Source of the DNA: an uncultured Pseudomonadota bacterium
Lineage (GTDB): Bacteria; Myxococcota_A; UBA796; JAFGLY01
Assembly (NCBI GenBank): GCA_937912125.1
Contig: CALDOK010000022.1
Coordinates: 1 to 51,836, forward strand
Length of the DNA stretch: 51,836 nt
Reading direction: 5' to 3'
In this document: piece by piece, positions 1-9,800 of the stretch
Numbering within the stretch: the stretch's first letter is position 1
Layout of the letters: the number at the start of each line of letters is the position of its first letter
Translations under genes and position numbers: made by a program
Notes under the pieces: model-generated
Seen by the model: only the letters and a program-made list of their open reading frames with translations
Database searches by the model: none
Told to the model about the DNA's origin: nothing

Positions 1-1
1 C

Positions 2-43
2 GCCGACGCCGACACCGACGCCGACACCGACGCCGACACCGAC
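2..43 (+). repeat. GCC/ACC-GAC codon repeat (Asp-Ala/Thr linker)
   Basis: Fourteen codons alternating GAC with GCC or ACC form a low-complexity six-base repeat that encodes an acidic linker. It may continue to the left of the window. The related repeat at 11097-11198 encodes the linker of a VWA lipoprotein. Confidence 0.8.
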
Positions 44-454
44 CTGGACCCCACCATCGTGTTCGTCGATGGCACCGCCAGCCGCTCCACCGACCCTCTG
101 AAGGGCAGCGCCGCGGGGCTGCTCTGCCTGGCCGTGGTCAACGAGTGCCCGTCCATGTCCAACATGGGCAACATCGACGCCTTCGACGGCTTCATGGTGG
201 CCGATGTGGACCTGATCGACGGCGTCGCCACGGTGCCCTTCAGCGCCGAGTTCGAGGCCGCGGGTATGGTGGAGGGCACCACCTACGCCATCAACGGGTA
301 CCTCGAGACCGACGCCGAGGTCTGCGACGAGGCCGGCCCCAGCTGGGGCGAGCTGGTCACCTTCGGCGACACCGCCTGTCCCACCTTCGTCTGGACCCCG
401 GGTCAGCGCGTCAGCGAGGTCGTGCTCGACCTGAACTTCGCGATGCCGTTCTGA
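2..454 (+). CDS. Exported protein with Asp-rich linker, 3' part only
   Basis: The gene enters from the left edge, so its start, and probably a signal peptide or lipobox, lies outside the window. The first 14 codons alternate Asp with Ala or Thr, a linker that in myxobacterial lipoproteins usually follows the lipidated cysteine. About 136 residues of a globular domain follow, with paired cysteines (LLCLAVVNECP, EVCDEAG, DTACPTF) that suggest disulfides outside the cytoplasm. I do not recognise the family. It ends with TGA four bases before the convergent membrane-protein gene ends. An internal GTG at 59 could be called as a start, but the frame is open to the edge and the linker continues upstream, so a partial gene is much more likely. 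Confidence 0.75.
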   Translation, partial: ADADTDADTDADTDLDPTIVFVDGTASRSTDPLKGSAAGLLCLAVVNECPSMSNMGNIDAFDGFMVADVDLIDGVATVPFSAEFEAAGMVEGTTYAINGYLETDAEVCDEAGPSWGELVTFGDTACPTFVWTPGQRVSEVVLDLNFAMPF

Positions 455-458
455 TCGC

Positions 459-2060
459 TCAGCGCACTGGCGGCGGCAGGATCGGCAGCTCGGGCTCGGC
501 CTCGGCGGGGGGCGGAGGCACGCCCGGGAGGCGTCGCTCGCCGCCGAGCTCGTAGGGCCAGCTCTGGATGCGGGTGGGGGGATCCTCCCACCAGCCCACC
601 ATGGGATCCACCGCCCCGGACGTCCAGGTCAGCAGCAGGTAGGGATCGGCCCGAGCCACCACTCGGGCCCCGGGCATGGCTTGACCCCATGCGAGCACCG
701 CGCTGTTGTCCTGATGCACCAGCAGGTGGGTGCCAGCCCCCAGGCCCAGGCCGGGCGCCTTGTCCTGCAGGCTCTCGCTGAAGGTGTAGGAGCGGGCGCG
801 GGCCGAGACGGCCAGGGAAGCATCCAAGGGCACGATGGGCACGGCATCGGGAGGGAGGGGCCCCACCAGCCCCCAGGCCGGATGCCAGTGCTCGGGCCAG
901 CGTGGCAAGGGGCTGAGGACCAGGTTGAAGCCCGTGGCCCACACCATGTTCCACCACAGCCCATAGGCCAGCAGGGCCCCAGCCACGGCCCAGGGCAGCG
1001 CCACCCCCGCCCGCCCCAGCCTGGGGTGACGGGCCAGACGCAGCAGCCGGGCCCCCCCCAGGATGGCCGCAGCCACGAAGAAGGGCACCATCGGGGCCAG
1101 GTGGTGGACGTGGCCGCTCCAGTAGCGGTCGACGCCGTGCCCCCAGGGTACGGTCATGTGCATCAACATCAAGCCCAGCCCCGGCAGGAGCACCAGGGGA
1201 GCCAGCAGCCCCACCAGCCCCACGGGGGCCCAGGCCAAGGCATAGAAGCTCTCGAGCCGCTCCATCCCGAACAGCCGCAGCTGCTGCTGGGGATCCACCC
1301 AGCTGCCCAGCGAGGCGGCCATGGGCATGTCGTGGGAGGTGGCATGCACCGGGAAGAGCAGCGCCAGCGCCAGGCCGTAGGCCAGGGCGACGCCCCCCGC
1401 CAGGCCCAGGTTCCGAGCCCAGCGACGCCAGGGGCGCTCCCAGCGGGGATCGAAGCTGATCAGCGCCGCCGCGACCACCACCGGGATGCACTCTTCGCGA
1501 GGCAGGCAGCCCAGCAGGGCACCCAGCAGCACCCACCACGGCCGCCGGGCGCGCAGGGCCCACAGGGTGACCAGCAGGAAGGGCAAGGCGAAGACCAGGT
1601 CCTGGTAGTCCTGCAGCGCCAGCCCCATCACCGCCGGGCAGCCCAGGTACACCAGCGCTCCGACCACCATGCCCAGAGGGTGACGCAGCGCCTTGGCTCC
1701 CAGCCCAGCCGCCGGGATGACCCCCAGGGTGACCGCGCCGATCACGATGGCGGTGAGGAAGAAGGGCGAGGGCACCAGGCCGTAGATCAGCCCGACCAAG
1801 GGCAGGGTGGCGGCCCGGTGGCCCGACCAGGTCCAGGCGTCGTCGTAGCCGGTGTGGATGGTCTGGGAGAAACTGCCGCTGTCGGCGAAGTTGTACAAGA
1901 GCTGCTGGTGCACCGCCAGGGCGTAGGGCTCGACGGTGTGCAGCAAGGCGATGCGGGCCCAGGAGGTCGAGCAGGCCACACCGAAGAAGGCCACGGCCAG
2001 CAGGGCCACCACCACCAGGCAGGCCCAGAGCACCCAACGGCGCGGGGCAGGAGCGCTCAC
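459..2060 (-). CDS. Polytopic membrane protein, DUF2079-like
   Basis: This 533-residue protein starts with GTG at 2060, in a GTGA overlap with the stop of the upstream lipoprotein gene, so the two are probably translationally coupled. It carries about ten hydrophobic segments through residue ~380 and then a soluble tail of about 130 residues ending in prolines. The segment around WSGHRAATLPLVGLIYG, the following DYQDL, and a REEC motif after a hydrophobic stretch resemble the DUF2079 family of predicted membrane proteins, which have a glycosyltransferase-C-like architecture. Substrate and reaction are unknown. A longer open frame to 2141 exists, but it would run deep into the neighbouring gene. 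The family call is moderate; the membrane topology is clear. Confidence 0.7.
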   Translation of the reverse strand: MSAPAPRRWVLWACLVVVALLAVAFFGVACSTSWARIALLHTVEPYALAVHQQLLYNFADSGSFSQTIHTGYDDAWTWSGHRAATLPLVGLIYGLVPSPFFLTAIVIGAVTLGVIPAAGLGAKALRHPLGMVVGALVYLGCPAVMGLALQDYQDLVFALPFLLVTLWALRARRPWWVLLGALLGCLPREECIPVVVAAALISFDPRWERPWRRWARNLGLAGGVALAYGLALALLFPVHATSHDMPMAASLGSWVDPQQQLRLFGMERLESFYALAWAPVGLVGLLAPLVLLPGLGLMLMHMTVPWGHGVDRYWSGHVHHLAPMVPFFVAAAILGGARLLRLARHPRLGRAGVALPWAVAGALLAYGLWWNMVWATGFNLVLSPLPRWPEHWHPAWGLVGPLPPDAVPIVPLDASLAVSARARSYTFSESLQDKAPGLGLGAGTHLLVHQDNSAVLAWGQAMPGARVVARADPYLLLTWTSGAVDPMVGWWEDPPTRIQSWPYELGGERRLPGVPPPPAEAEPELPILPPPVR

Positions 2061-2893
2061 CACCACGGCTCCGGATCGGCCATGGGGGGTGCAGCCCAGG
2101 CGTCGTGGACGGACGCCCCGGGACCGTAGGCCCGGTGCCACGCCAGGGCGGCGCCGAAGCTGCCCTGGTTGGCTGCGGCCTGTCGGAAGATCTGCCAGGC
2201 GGCCGGGTCGGCGTGGACCCCGGGATCAGCGCAGACCCGCAGCTGATCGTCGTAGTAGGGGAAGTCCTCGAGGCCGTGGGAGTGGATCCCGTAGTTGGTG
2301 GGGGCGTAGTAGGTGTCTTCCCTGCTCGTGCCGCCGACCACAGCGTAGGGCTTGGGGTGGGATTCCTCACGGGCGAGGTCGATGGGACCCGATGCGGTGG
2401 CCCAGGAGGACATGACGTTGAAGTCGTACAGGCCCCACGGGCTGACGCAGGCCGGCCAGCTCCCCAAGGGGGCCATGCGCTCCCAGTCGTCCTGCGGCTC
2501 GCAGAGCATGCTGCGCTGTGAGCCTGTGGCGTAGGGCAGGTTGGCGGGCCCCGCGGCGCTGGCCCAGAGCAGCTCTTCGGGGGTGCAGAGCCGACGACCG
2601 TAGGCCTGCAGCAGCCGGTCCCAGGCGGGCAGTTGACGGAAGGCCAGCCCGTCGACGGGGTAGTGATCCCCCGCTTGGCCGGGGAAGGGAAAGGGGTCGA
2701 TGCAGAAGCGCTCGACCTGGATGTCCAGCAGCGGGATCTCGGCGGGGCCGTGGCTGGTCTCGGCGGAGCCCATGGGCGCGGACCCAGGGCCCAGGTCGAT
2801 CATGCCGGCCGGACAAGGGGGCACGGACGCCACGCGCGGCGCCTCCGGGGAGATCCCGGGGGAATCACAGGCGATCAGCAGGAGCAACCACAC
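2057..2893 (-). CDS. Lipoprotein with degenerate formylglycine-generating-enzyme (SUMF1) fold
   Basis: This 278-residue protein begins with GTG and has a short signal peptide with lipobox LLIAC, so it is probably membrane-anchored. The body has landmarks of the FGE-sulfatase fold: CPAGMIDLGP near the start, FCIDPFPFP, a RRLCTPEELLWASAAG segment matching the usual RLPTEAEWEYAARG, and a late LRVCADPG matching the GFR end of the domain. The catalytic RGGSW-x-C block of true FGE is not visible, so it is more likely a structural or binding member than an enzyme. It sits 9 bases downstream of the phosphoesterase gene and overlaps the membrane-protein gene by four bases. A second FGE-like lipoprotein lies at 14289-15287. 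Confidence 0.7.
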   Translation of the reverse strand: MWLLLLIACDSPGISPEAPRVASVPPCPAGMIDLGPGSAPMGSAETSHGPAEIPLLDIQVERFCIDPFPFPGQAGDHYPVDGLAFRQLPAWDRLLQAYGRRLCTPEELLWASAAGPANLPYATGSQRSMLCEPQDDWERMAPLGSWPACVSPWGLYDFNVMSSWATASGPIDLAREESHPKPYAVVGGTSREDTYYAPTNYGIHSHGLEDFPYYDDQLRVCADPGVHADPAAWQIFRQAAANQGSFGAALAWHRAYGPGASVHDAWAAPPMADPEPWW

Positions 2894-2902
2894 GCTCAGA
2901 GC

Positions 2903-5200
2903 CTATCCCGCCTGGCCCTCGGCGGTCTCGCGCCGCCGCTTCCACGGCCACAGGGGACGCCGGACCCGCAGCTGAATCTCCGCTCGCCCCACGGCGCCAC
3001 AGGCGTCCACAACCCGCAAGCTCACGGGGTAGCGCCCAGGCCGCTCCACCACCAGCCGGGGCTCGAAGCCCTCGATCTGCTGCCCGCCCACAGACCAGGT
3101 GGCCGAGAGCAGCGCCTGTTCATCCCGACTGCCCGCGGCCGACAGGCGCAGCTCGGCGCCGGCCCGAAGCCCCAGCGCCGCCCCTTCACGAGGCGCTCGG
3201 CGGCCCACCAGCCCGATGCGAGCCTGGGGCGGCTGGTTGCCCTCCGCCACCTCCCAGCGCACCACCCGACGGGCCAGCTCGGCCTCGCTCTGCGCCACAG
3301 GGCCCACGGGCTGGGCTGCTGGGATGGACACCGGCACCCAGGCCACGAGCGCCTCGGGGCCATGGGCCAGCTCTGCGATGGGCAGCGGCTCGTCCGCACC
3401 ATCCACGCGGAAGCGGTACCCCCGGGGGTCCAGGGGAAGCTCGAAGCGCAGGCGGCCGGTCTCGGCTACGGGCAAGCCCGAGACCACGGCGCGGTCGGGC
3501 GGACCATCGGCGCGGGGCAGGTCTTCTGTCCACAGGCTGCCGATGGGCACCGAGCCCCACCCTAGCCCAGGCGCGAAGTCGGCCTGGCCCACCCTACCCT
3601 GGTCCACCTGCACCAGCCGGTAGCCCCGGTAGGCTTGGTCGTGGGCCAATCCAGCCCCCCCCGTGGTGGTCTGCAGCACCCGCACCAGGCCCGGTTCCAC
3701 GCCCGCCGCCAGGCTGCGATCGCTGTCGTAGTGGGCATGGCCCACCACCACGGTGACCGGCCCACCCAGCAGGCCACGCAGCAGCTGGGCGCCGGTGTGG
3801 GCGGCCGGGCTGTCGATCTCGATGCCGTCATCAGGATCGCTGTCCCAGGGCTGATCGTAGTTCCAGACCTCGAAGCCGCCCATGGCCACCGGGTCCCGGC
3901 CAAAAGGATCGTTGGCGCGCACCGCCAGCTCCCCCAGGTAGACGCCAGAAGGATCGTGGTGCCCGAAGACCACCAGGCCTCGGCCCGCAGCCCGAGCATG
4001 GGATGCCTGGTCCCCGAGCCAGCCCAGCTCGGCCGGCGCCATGAAGCCCCCGAAGTTGTCCACCAGGGGCGCGCCCAGCAGCGGATCGAGACCCGCCTCG
4101 GCCAGCAGGTCCAGCTCCACCCAGTCGCGCAGACGCCCCAGGGAGACCGGCACCGCTGTGCGACGCGCGATGCTGCCGCCGTAGGTGTTCAGGCCCACGA
4201 AGCGCATGCCCCCCACGTCGAAGGCGTAGCTGTCCGGACCCAGGGTGCGCTGCCAGGCCTGCAGGCCGTCGGTGTCGAGGTCGAGGCGCAGCACCTCGGC
4301 CATGCGCTGCAGCACGCAGCCCCCCACGGCGGCCACGCCATCCACGGGGGAGCCCGGGGAGAAGCGCCCCACGCAGAAGGCCGCCTTGTGGACCTGGCGG
4401 TGCCAGCCCGGCTGGGCGCTGGCCCGGTGGAGGGCGTAGGCGTCGTGGTTTCCGGGCACGGCGAAGACGGCCAGCCGCGCACCGGCGAGCCGCTCGGCCA
4501 CCGCAGGGTACTCGGCCTGGTAGTCCATGCCGAAGCAGAGATCCCCCGGGTAGAGCACGAACAGCGGGTCGAGCAGCTCCAGCTCCTCGCGCACCTGAAG
4601 CCGCCGACGCTCCGCCAGATCCCGGAGGCCGCGCCCGGGGTACAGATCGCCGGCCCGCACGCCACCGGGTAGCAAGCCAGTGGGGTCGCCCAGCTGCTCG
4701 TCCGCCAACACCGCGAAGCGGAAGCTGTCGCCCGCCCGGTGTACCCGCAGGGCCGAGGGCTGCGCATCCTGAACACAGCCGCCATCGTCCAGGCCGAGGT
4801 CCCAGCTGTCGGCGGCCATGCCCGCCGGGGCGCGCAGGTGCAGGGTCCACATGCCCGGGACTGGCTGCTGGGGGGTCAGGCCCAGCACCTCCAGCTCCAC
4901 GACCTGCTCTGGTGCCCGCACCAGGGACGCCTGAGCTCGCATGGCGGCCAGATCCGGCTCGCAGTCGGCCCGAAGGAGCACCGAGAAGGTCGAGGCTGGC
5001 TGCACCAGCGCTGGCATGCCCAGGGTCGGGTAGGCGATCTGCCGCACCAGAGCGGGCACGGGCCGCCCCTGCTCCGCCACCGGGGCGAGCCCGTAGAGTG
5101 GATCGCGCAGGGCCACCAGCGACTCGGCCGCCGCGCGCCCAGGCGCCAGGCCCACCGTGAGCCATGCGCACAGGACGTGGAGATGCCAGGGGCGAAGCAC
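2903..5200 (-). CDS. Secreted calcineurin-like metallophosphoesterase with C-terminal PKD-like domain
   Basis: The protein has 765 residues. The start is GTG at 5200, preceded by a good ribosome site (GGAGG), and a signal peptide ends near residue 25. The phosphoesterase core shows PGD at 218-220, PGNHD at 249-253, then FGHHD and GHAHYDSD, which supply metal ligands in this family. The first motif reads DEQ at 167-169 rather than D-x-H, as in some subfamilies. Residues ~680-750 read as an immunoglobulin-like PKD domain, and the C-terminus is very basic (WPWKRRRE). The substrate cannot be read from the sequence. The gene is divergent from the flagellin across 193 bases and heads a three-gene reverse-strand run. 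Confidence 0.85.
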   Translation of the reverse strand: MLRPWHLHVLCAWLTVGLAPGRAAAESLVALRDPLYGLAPVAEQGRPVPALVRQIAYPTLGMPALVQPASTFSVLLRADCEPDLAAMRAQASLVRAPEQVVELEVLGLTPQQPVPGMWTLHLRAPAGMAADSWDLGLDDGGCVQDAQPSALRVHRAGDSFRFAVLADEQLGDPTGLLPGGVRAGDLYPGRGLRDLAERRRLQVREELELLDPLFVLYPGDLCFGMDYQAEYPAVAERLAGARLAVFAVPGNHDAYALHRASAQPGWHRQVHKAAFCVGRFSPGSPVDGVAAVGGCVLQRMAEVLRLDLDTDGLQAWQRTLGPDSYAFDVGGMRFVGLNTYGGSIARRTAVPVSLGRLRDWVELDLLAEAGLDPLLGAPLVDNFGGFMAPAELGWLGDQASHARAAGRGLVVFGHHDPSGVYLGELAVRANDPFGRDPVAMGGFEVWNYDQPWDSDPDDGIEIDSPAAHTGAQLLRGLLGGPVTVVVGHAHYDSDRSLAAGVEPGLVRVLQTTTGGAGLAHDQAYRGYRLVQVDQGRVGQADFAPGLGWGSVPIGSLWTEDLPRADGPPDRAVVSGLPVAETGRLRFELPLDPRGYRFRVDGADEPLPIAELAHGPEALVAWVPVSIPAAQPVGPVAQSEAELARRVVRWEVAEGNQPPQARIGLVGRRAPREGAALGLRAGAELRLSAAGSRDEQALLSATWSVGGQQIEGFEPRLVVERPGRYPVSLRVVDACGAVGRAEIQLRVRRPLWPWKRRRETAEGQAG

Positions 5201-5393
5201 GTCGGCCTCCAGGGTTCAGGCGCACCACTATCCCGTCCAGCGCTGGGGCTGACGAGGCCATTCAAACCCGGGCCCTGGTGATCCGAAGACGCCCTCGGCG
5301 GCCCTGCACCGCCCCAGCGCGCGCAAACATGCACCAGCTTCCTCTTTGCGTTCAGGCCTGTGCCCGAACGTCAGGCCCCAGCTCGTCCCAGCC

Positions 5394-6806
5394 ATGTCCA
5401 TCCACCTCGCCACGCCCCTGAGCCTGCAGATCACGCGGAACATGCGCGACCTCCGCGTGCGGCTCAGCCACGTCTCGAGCGGGCGGAGGGTGAACAAGGC
5501 TGCGGACGACGCTGCGGGCCTCGCGGTGGCGGATCAGCTGGGCGCCGTCGCGGCGAGCAAGCGTGTGGCCATGCGCAACATCGAGCAGGCCCTGAACCTC
5601 CTGGACACCGCAGACGGCGGCATGATGGAGGTGGCTGACCACCTCGTCCGCCTGCGGGAGCTCGCCACCCAGGCGGCCAGTGAGGTGCTCTCGGACAGCT
5701 CCCGGGCCCACGTGCAGGACGAGTACGCCGCCACCATGAACAGCATCAACCACGCCGCGGCCAACACCCTGTGGGGAGACAAGCCGTTGCTGTCCTACGA
5801 GTCGGTGGACGTGGGCCTGGTGGTCGACGTCTCCGGCTCCATGAGCGGCGAGATCGCCGCCACCCAGGCCGCCATCGAGGCGTTCCGACAAGCCTTCCTC
5901 GACGCAGGCCTGAACGTGGGCCTGGGCCTGTCGGTCATGGGCCGCGACCCCGTGGATGGGGTCACCCGTCGCGCTGACATCGCGACCGCCGAGTTCGTGA
6001 CCGAGCTGGCCAGCCTCGGGGTCGAGATGTACGGCCCCATGTCGCCCTACAGCGCCCTGCTGAACGCAGGCGGCGCCGCCGACCTGCCCGGGACCGACGA
6101 TCCCGACGCCTACACCTGGAGCGCGAACCCCATCCGCCGGGTCCTGGTGCTCATCACCGACACCGGGCAGGAGCTCGCCCTGGTGAGCCACAGCGCCGCC
6201 GCTGTCGGCGGGATGCTCAACGCCCACGACGTCGAGGTCCACACCATCAACCCGGCGGCCTACAACGGTGTCTTCAACCCCATCACCTCCGCCACGGGCG
6301 GCCAGACCTGGGACATCGGCGACGCCTCGGGCTCGGGGATCGCCACCGCCCTCACCGCCATCGCCGCCGATCTGAGCGCCGAGTTCGGCACGCTCACCAA
6401 CCTCGAGGTCCAGGTCTCCCACACCAACGACCCCAGCTCGCGCATCGACCTCGAGATGCCCGTGGACGCCACCGCCCATGGGCTGGGCCTCGCGGGCACC
6501 TCGGTGAGCACGGTGGAGAGCGCCCGGGCGGCCATGGACGCCATCGACGTGGCCATGGGGACCCTGGGCGCGGCCCAGGCCAAGGTGGGCGCCAACACCA
6601 ACCGGCTGATGTACGCCCTCGAGAACGAGACCACCGCCGCCGAGAACACCGAGGCGGCCCGCAGCCGAATCCTGGACGCCGACATGGCGGCCGAGACCGC
6701 GGCCCTGATGAGAGAGCAGATCCTGGCCCAGGCGTCCACGGGGATCGCTGCCCAGGCCTGGAGGTTGGAGAAGGAGGCCCTGGAGCAGATCCTGGAAAGC
6801 CAGTAA
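5394..6806 (+). CDS. Flagellin with a von Willebrand A domain in place of the variable region
   Basis: This 470-residue protein has three parts. Residues 1-135 are a flagellin N-terminal D0/D1 domain: LSSG-like SHVSSGRRVNKAADDAAGLAV, then LNLLDTADGGMMEV and LRELATQAASEVLSD. Residues ~137-345 are a VWA domain with the MIDAS motif DVSGSMS (D145, S147, S149) and a strand ending VLVLITDTG. Residues ~365-470 are the flagellin C-terminal D1/D0 domain, including SRILDADMAAETAALMREQIL. The frame is uninterrupted and composition does not change at the junctions. I chose ATG 5394 because MSI fits flagellin starts; a TTG 48 bases upstream is less likely. No other flagellar gene is visible. The product would be a filament subunit displaying a metal-dependent adhesion domain, if it assembles. 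Flagellins with inserted enzyme domains are known; a VWA insert is not one I recognise. Confidence 0.92.
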   Translation: MSIHLATPLSLQITRNMRDLRVRLSHVSSGRRVNKAADDAAGLAVADQLGAVAASKRVAMRNIEQALNLLDTADGGMMEVADHLVRLRELATQAASEVLSDSSRAHVQDEYAATMNSINHAAANTLWGDKPLLSYESVDVGLVVDVSGSMSGEIAATQAAIEAFRQAFLDAGLNVGLGLSVMGRDPVDGVTRRADIATAEFVTELASLGVEMYGPMSPYSALLNAGGAADLPGTDDPDAYTWSANPIRRVLVLITDTGQELALVSHSAAAVGGMLNAHDVEVHTINPAAYNGVFNPITSATGGQTWDIGDASGSGIATALTAIAADLSAEFGTLTNLEVQVSHTNDPSSRIDLEMPVDATAHGLGLAGTSVSTVESARAAMDAIDVAMGTLGAAQAKVGANTNRLMYALENETTAAENTEAARSRILDADMAAETAALMREQILAQASTGIAAQAWRLEKEALEQILESQ

Positions 6807-6835
6807 GCTGCTCGGGTCCGAGCCCAGGCGGCCCC

Positions 6836-9800
6836 ATGCCCTCCCAAGCCTCCGATCGGCAGCTGCTCTTCGCGGTGCTCACCGTGCAGCTGGGGCTCGC
6901 CCCTGCCGAGGTGGTGATGGCGGCGGCCGCCGCCTGCGTGACCGATGCCAGCCGCGGCCTGGGCGACAGGCTGGTGGACCAGGGCGCGCTCACTCCCCAG
7001 CAGCGCGACCTGATCGCGGGCATGGTGGCCGAAGCCAGCCGCGCGAACCCCGCCGGGGCCACCGGCGCTCTCGCCGCCATGAGCCTGGACGGCGACCACG
7101 GTGTGGCGCGCACCTTCGCGGCCTCCCTCGAGCTCTCTCACGACGTACACATGCCCGCCGCCGACTCCATGGCCACCGAGGAGACCACCGCCCCCTCCCC
7201 CGACAGCGCCCGGGTGACCCACGAGCAGCCTGAGCGCTACCGCATCGGCGCGGAGTTCGGGCGCGGCGGCCAGGCCAGGGTGCTGCTGGCCATGGACCGC
7301 CACCTGGGCCGCGAGGTGGCCTGGAAGGAGCTCCTTCCCCCCGCCGGACACGCCGCCAACCACAGCGCCACGGCCACCGCCCTCACCCGCTTCCTGCGCG
7401 AGGCCCGCATCACGGGCCTGCTCGAGCACCCCAACATCGTGCCCGTCCACGAGCTGGGCCGGCGCGCCGATGGCACGCTCTACTACACCATGCGCGTGGT
7501 GAGGGGCCAGAGCCTGGACCAGCGCCTGGCGACCTGCCCCGATCTGGACGCCCGGCTGGAGCTGCTCGGCGCCTTCTGGGACATGTGCAACGCGGTGGCC
7601 TTCGCCCACAGCAAGGGCGTCATCCACCGGGACCTCAAGCCGTCAAACGTCATGGTGGGAGCCTTCGGCGAGACCGTGGTGCTGGACTGGGGGCTGGCCA
7701 AGCTGCAGGGCGTCGAGGACACCCGGGGCCCCGAGATCGCCACCCAGGTCGAGCTGCTGCAGGGTGTGCGCGCCAGCAAGACCCTGGCCGGCTGGGCCGT
7801 GGGCACCCCGTCCTACATGAGCCCCGAGCAGGCCGATGGCCTCATCGACCACATCGACGAGCGCTCGGATGTCTGGGGCCTGGGGGCCGTGCTGTACGAG
7901 CTGCTCACCGGCCACCCACCCTTCGAGGGCAACAACCCCTACCATGTGGTGGCCCAGGTCAGGACCGAGGCCGTGGCCCCCGTGGCCAGCCACTGCGCCC
8001 ACGCCCCCCCGGAGCTCGTAGCCGTGGCCGAGCGCGCCCTGCAGCGGGACCCGGCACAGCGCTACCAGAGCGCCCGTGAGCTGGCCGAGGACATCAGCGC
8101 GTACATGACCGGCCGACGGGTCCAAGCCTACGAATACAGCTCCTGGGAGCTGATCCGCCGCTTCGCCGCGCGCAACAAGGCCGCGGTGGCCGCCAGCACC
8201 ATCGTGGTGGCGGCGGTGCTGGTGAGCCTGGTGGGGGTCGCCGCCGCCTGGCGCAGCGCCGAGGACGCCCGCGCCGAGGAGCACACCCAGCGCCTGCAGG
8301 CCCACTTCGTGCTGGCCCAGGCCTACGGGCTCGAGGCCGATCGGCTGCTGCTGGACCAGCAGCGCCTGAAGGCCCGCATCTTCGCCGCCGCCTCCCAGCT
8401 CAACAACCCCGCCAACCCGGCTGGGCCCCACCACGACCCGGGCTTCGGGCTGCTGCGCCCCGACGCGGACCGGCTGCTGGTCAGGGCCAGCTCCCGCCTG
8501 GCCCAGGCCAGCCACCGCCAGGTGGAGCGGCTCGAGGCTCGCGTGCCCCGTCGCGATGCGCTGATGGACGTGACCTTCTCCCCCGACGGCCGCCTGGTGG
8601 CCACCGCGGAGTTCGCCCAGGGCTTCACCGTGCGGGAGCTCACCAGCGGCACGGACGTGATGCGCGTCCCCGAGCGGGGCACGGTGACCTACGCCCTGCG
8701 CTTCTTCCCCGACGGCCGGCGCATCGCGGTCGGGGGCAAGGGCCCCGCGCTCCAGCTCTGGGAGCTGGGGGGCACCGAGCCCCTGCTCACCATCGAGCAC
8801 CCCGAGCTGCGATCCACCACGGCAGTGGCGGTGTCCCCCGACGGCCGCATGGTGGCCAGCCGGGGCGGCCAGGACATCGACAAGATCGCGGTCTGGGACA
8901 CCGAGACCGGCGAGCTGCTCGCGCTGCACCACCCTGGCCTGCAAGACGTGACGGGGCTGGCCTTCTCCCCGGACGGACGGCTGGCGAGCTGCTCCTACTC
9001 CGACCCGGTCAGGATCTTCGACCCCATCCGGGGCGACGGGCTGGTGGAGATTCCAGTCCCTGATCCGGCCATGGTCTACTGGGTCGACTTCAGCCCCGAT
9101 GGCGAGCGCCTGCTGGGCGCCTGCACCGACGGCAGGACCCGCATCTGGGACAGCCACAGCGGCGAAGAGGTCGAGGTCCTGCAGAGCGACGACGACTACT
9201 TCTACCACGCCGCCTTCAGCCCCGATGGGGCGCGGGTCGCCACGGCGGGCGCCCGGGGCTCCGTCATGCTCTGGGACGCCAACACCGGCCGGCAGCTCAC
9301 CAAGCTCAGCGACCACAGCGGGGGCGTCTCCGCCGTGGCCTTCTCCCCCGACGGTCAGCACCTGGCCTCGGCGGGCTATGACCGCGCGCTCCGCCTCTGG
9401 GCCTTGGCCCCCGACGACGGCCTGCCGCGCCTACACCTGCCCGCTGTGGGCTACCTGGTGGAGCACGCCCGGACAGGCGATCGCCTGCTCACCAGCAGCC
9501 TCCAGGATGGCATGCAGCTGTGGGACACGGCCTCTGGCACGCAGCTGTGGGACGTGGAGTACGGCTTCGAGTACCTCCGGGCCGCGGCCCTGTCCCCCGA
9601 CGGCCACAGGGTCGCGGGGGCCGGCTCCCCCGCTGGAGTCGAGATCCGGGACACCCGCGACGGCCGCCTGCTCCAGCGCTTGGAGGGGCACGACGGCTCG
9701 GTCTGGGGCTTGGCGTGGTCACCCGACTCCAGCACCCTGGCCAGCTCGGGCTCGGACCAGACCGTGCGCCTCTGGGACCTGTCCGCCGGCCGCGAGCTGG

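Noticed and set aside
5352..6479. Long open frame opposite the flagellin-VWA gene
   Set aside because: Very high GC leaves stop codons rare on the other strand. The translation is low-complexity Gly/Val/His/Arg without domains, while the forward product is clearly a protein family.
5394..6806. Flagellin-VWA junction as an assembly or frameshift artefact
   Set aside because: One frame runs through without stops, base composition is even, and the VWA sits exactly at the known variable position, so a chimera made by error is unlikely. It cannot be excluded without reads.
6810..6823. Short hairpin between flagellin and kinase genes as a terminator
   Set aside because: Six base pairs with a two-base loop and no T-tract; in DNA this rich in GC such stems are common by chance.
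7643..9361. Long open frame opposite the WD40 kinase
   Set aside because: Composition is that of an antisense shadow, and the forward frame carries unmistakable kinase and WD40 motifs.
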